The notes below the pieces were generated by a model, which worked only from the letters and a program-made list of their open reading frames with translations, was not told the origin of the DNA and did not search any database. The position numbers were made by a program, and so were the translations under genes. Positions 37,597 to 37,749 of a stretch of DNA of 37,749 nt are shown here, one piece after another. Source of the DNA: Nitrospirales bacterium (GTDB lineage: Bacteria > Nitrospirota > Nitrospiria > Nitrospirales > UBA8639); assembly GCA_022825885.1 (NCBI GenBank), contig JAJDVY010000008.1, forward strand, positions 1-37,749, read 5' to 3'. Position 1 is the first letter of the stretch, and each line of letters opens with the position of its first letter.

Positions 37597-37620
37597 CTAC
37601 CCCACCTAACCTCCCCTTGT
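37597..37620. repeat. Palindromic repeat, family 1, partial inverted copy before DUF559
   Basis: CTACCCCACCTAACCTCCCC followed by TTGT corresponds, on the other strand, to the right half and tail of the family 1 repeat with some changes. Together with 37176-37213 it brackets the DUF559 gene in inverted orientation. Confidence 0.5.
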
Positions 37621-37663
37621 ATCTGAAAAAGGGTGTATATGGCATGCTACTTTATTCATCTTT

Positions 37664-37749
37664 CGAGCCGAATAGCCCGACTCCCCTACGGGCTCCCAAG
37701 CCCGGTTGTAAGCCTGGTGCGTTCGGCTCGGCCTCTCGGCAGCCCGCAC
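37664..37749 (-). ncRNA. Structured RNA candidate, HEARO/omega-RNA-like (partial)
   Basis: Read on the minus strand, the segment folds as a compact branched structure: GCC-GAGA-GGC (a GNRA tetraloop, 37740-37731), then CGAGCCGAA (37730-37722) pairing with TTCGGCTCG (37672-37664), enclosing CCAGGC/GCTTGG (10-base loop) and AGCCCG/CGGGCT (9-base loop). The GNRA loop exists only on this strand, which supports its polarity. The order GCCGA..., CCGAACGCACC, stem resembles my recollection of HEARO/IscB omega-RNA. The element is cut by the window edge, and no iscB follows; the DUF559 gene is there instead. Alternative: another transposon-end structure. Confidence 0.35.

Noticed and set aside
37168-37749. 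iscB gene after the HEARO-like RNA
   Set aside because: The only frame in the expected place encodes a DUF559 protein; RuvC and HNH motifs of IscB are absent.

Overview
The window looks like a chromosomal segment from a Gram-negative bacterium of the Nitrospira type (phylum Nitrospirota). This is inferred from gene content: Kdo (LPS) synthesis genes, an outer-membrane porin, and one long urea operon of porin, urtABCDE and ureABC-FG-D, an arrangement I associate with urea-using nitrite oxidisers and comammox Nitrospira. No rRNA, tRNA or CRISPR array was recognised, so the taxonomic call is moderate.

Layout. 1-3067: a mobile or decayed left edge. It holds the start of an IS3-type transposase, the 3' remnant of a TbpB-like lipoprotein gene, an AT-rich DUF6602 gene, and bioA on the minus strand. 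3068-3416: palindromic repeats and a strong promoter. 3417-10568: a tightly packed plus-strand operon lepA-lepB-kdsB-pyrG-kdsA-pgsA-plsY (translation, protein export, Kdo, CTP and phospholipid synthesis). 10671-12880: an accessory patch with an Mrr-like nuclease, an IS1595-type transposase remnant, a small membrane protein, an orphan Phd/YefM-type antitoxin and a second large palindromic repeat. 13008-14378: a DegP/HtrA protease. 14584-23588: trpE-G-D-C-F-B-A, continuing into an NFACT/RqcH-like gene and a nitroreductase. 23635-35655: the urea module. 35664-37584 (minus strand): an ABC-2 permease, a HEPN protein and a DUF559 endonuclease. 37664-37749: part of a structured, HEARO/omega-RNA-like sequence cut by the window edge.

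How the urea genes work together. The porin would admit urea across the outer membrane, UrtA would bind it in the periplasm, UrtB/C with UrtD/E would import it using ATP, and urease UreABC, matured by UreD/F/G, would release ammonia and CO2. No ureE lies in the cluster.

Most interesting signals. (1) The leader of the urea operon has a near-consensus sigma70 promoter, then two hexaloop hairpins, then a 13-bp intrinsic terminator whose 5' arm overlaps the second hairpin. This is the architecture of an ANTAR (NasR/NasT/EutV-type) antitermination leader and suggests that urea uptake and hydrolysis are controlled by antitermination. (2) A palindromic repeat family (CCCCTCCTT-N3-AAGGAGGGG core) is scattered through the window and brackets the DUF559 endonuclease gene in inverted orientation, which suggests a nuclease-repeat partnership. 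(3) A HEARO/omega-RNA-like fold lies just upstream of that same DUF559 gene, where iscB would be expected.
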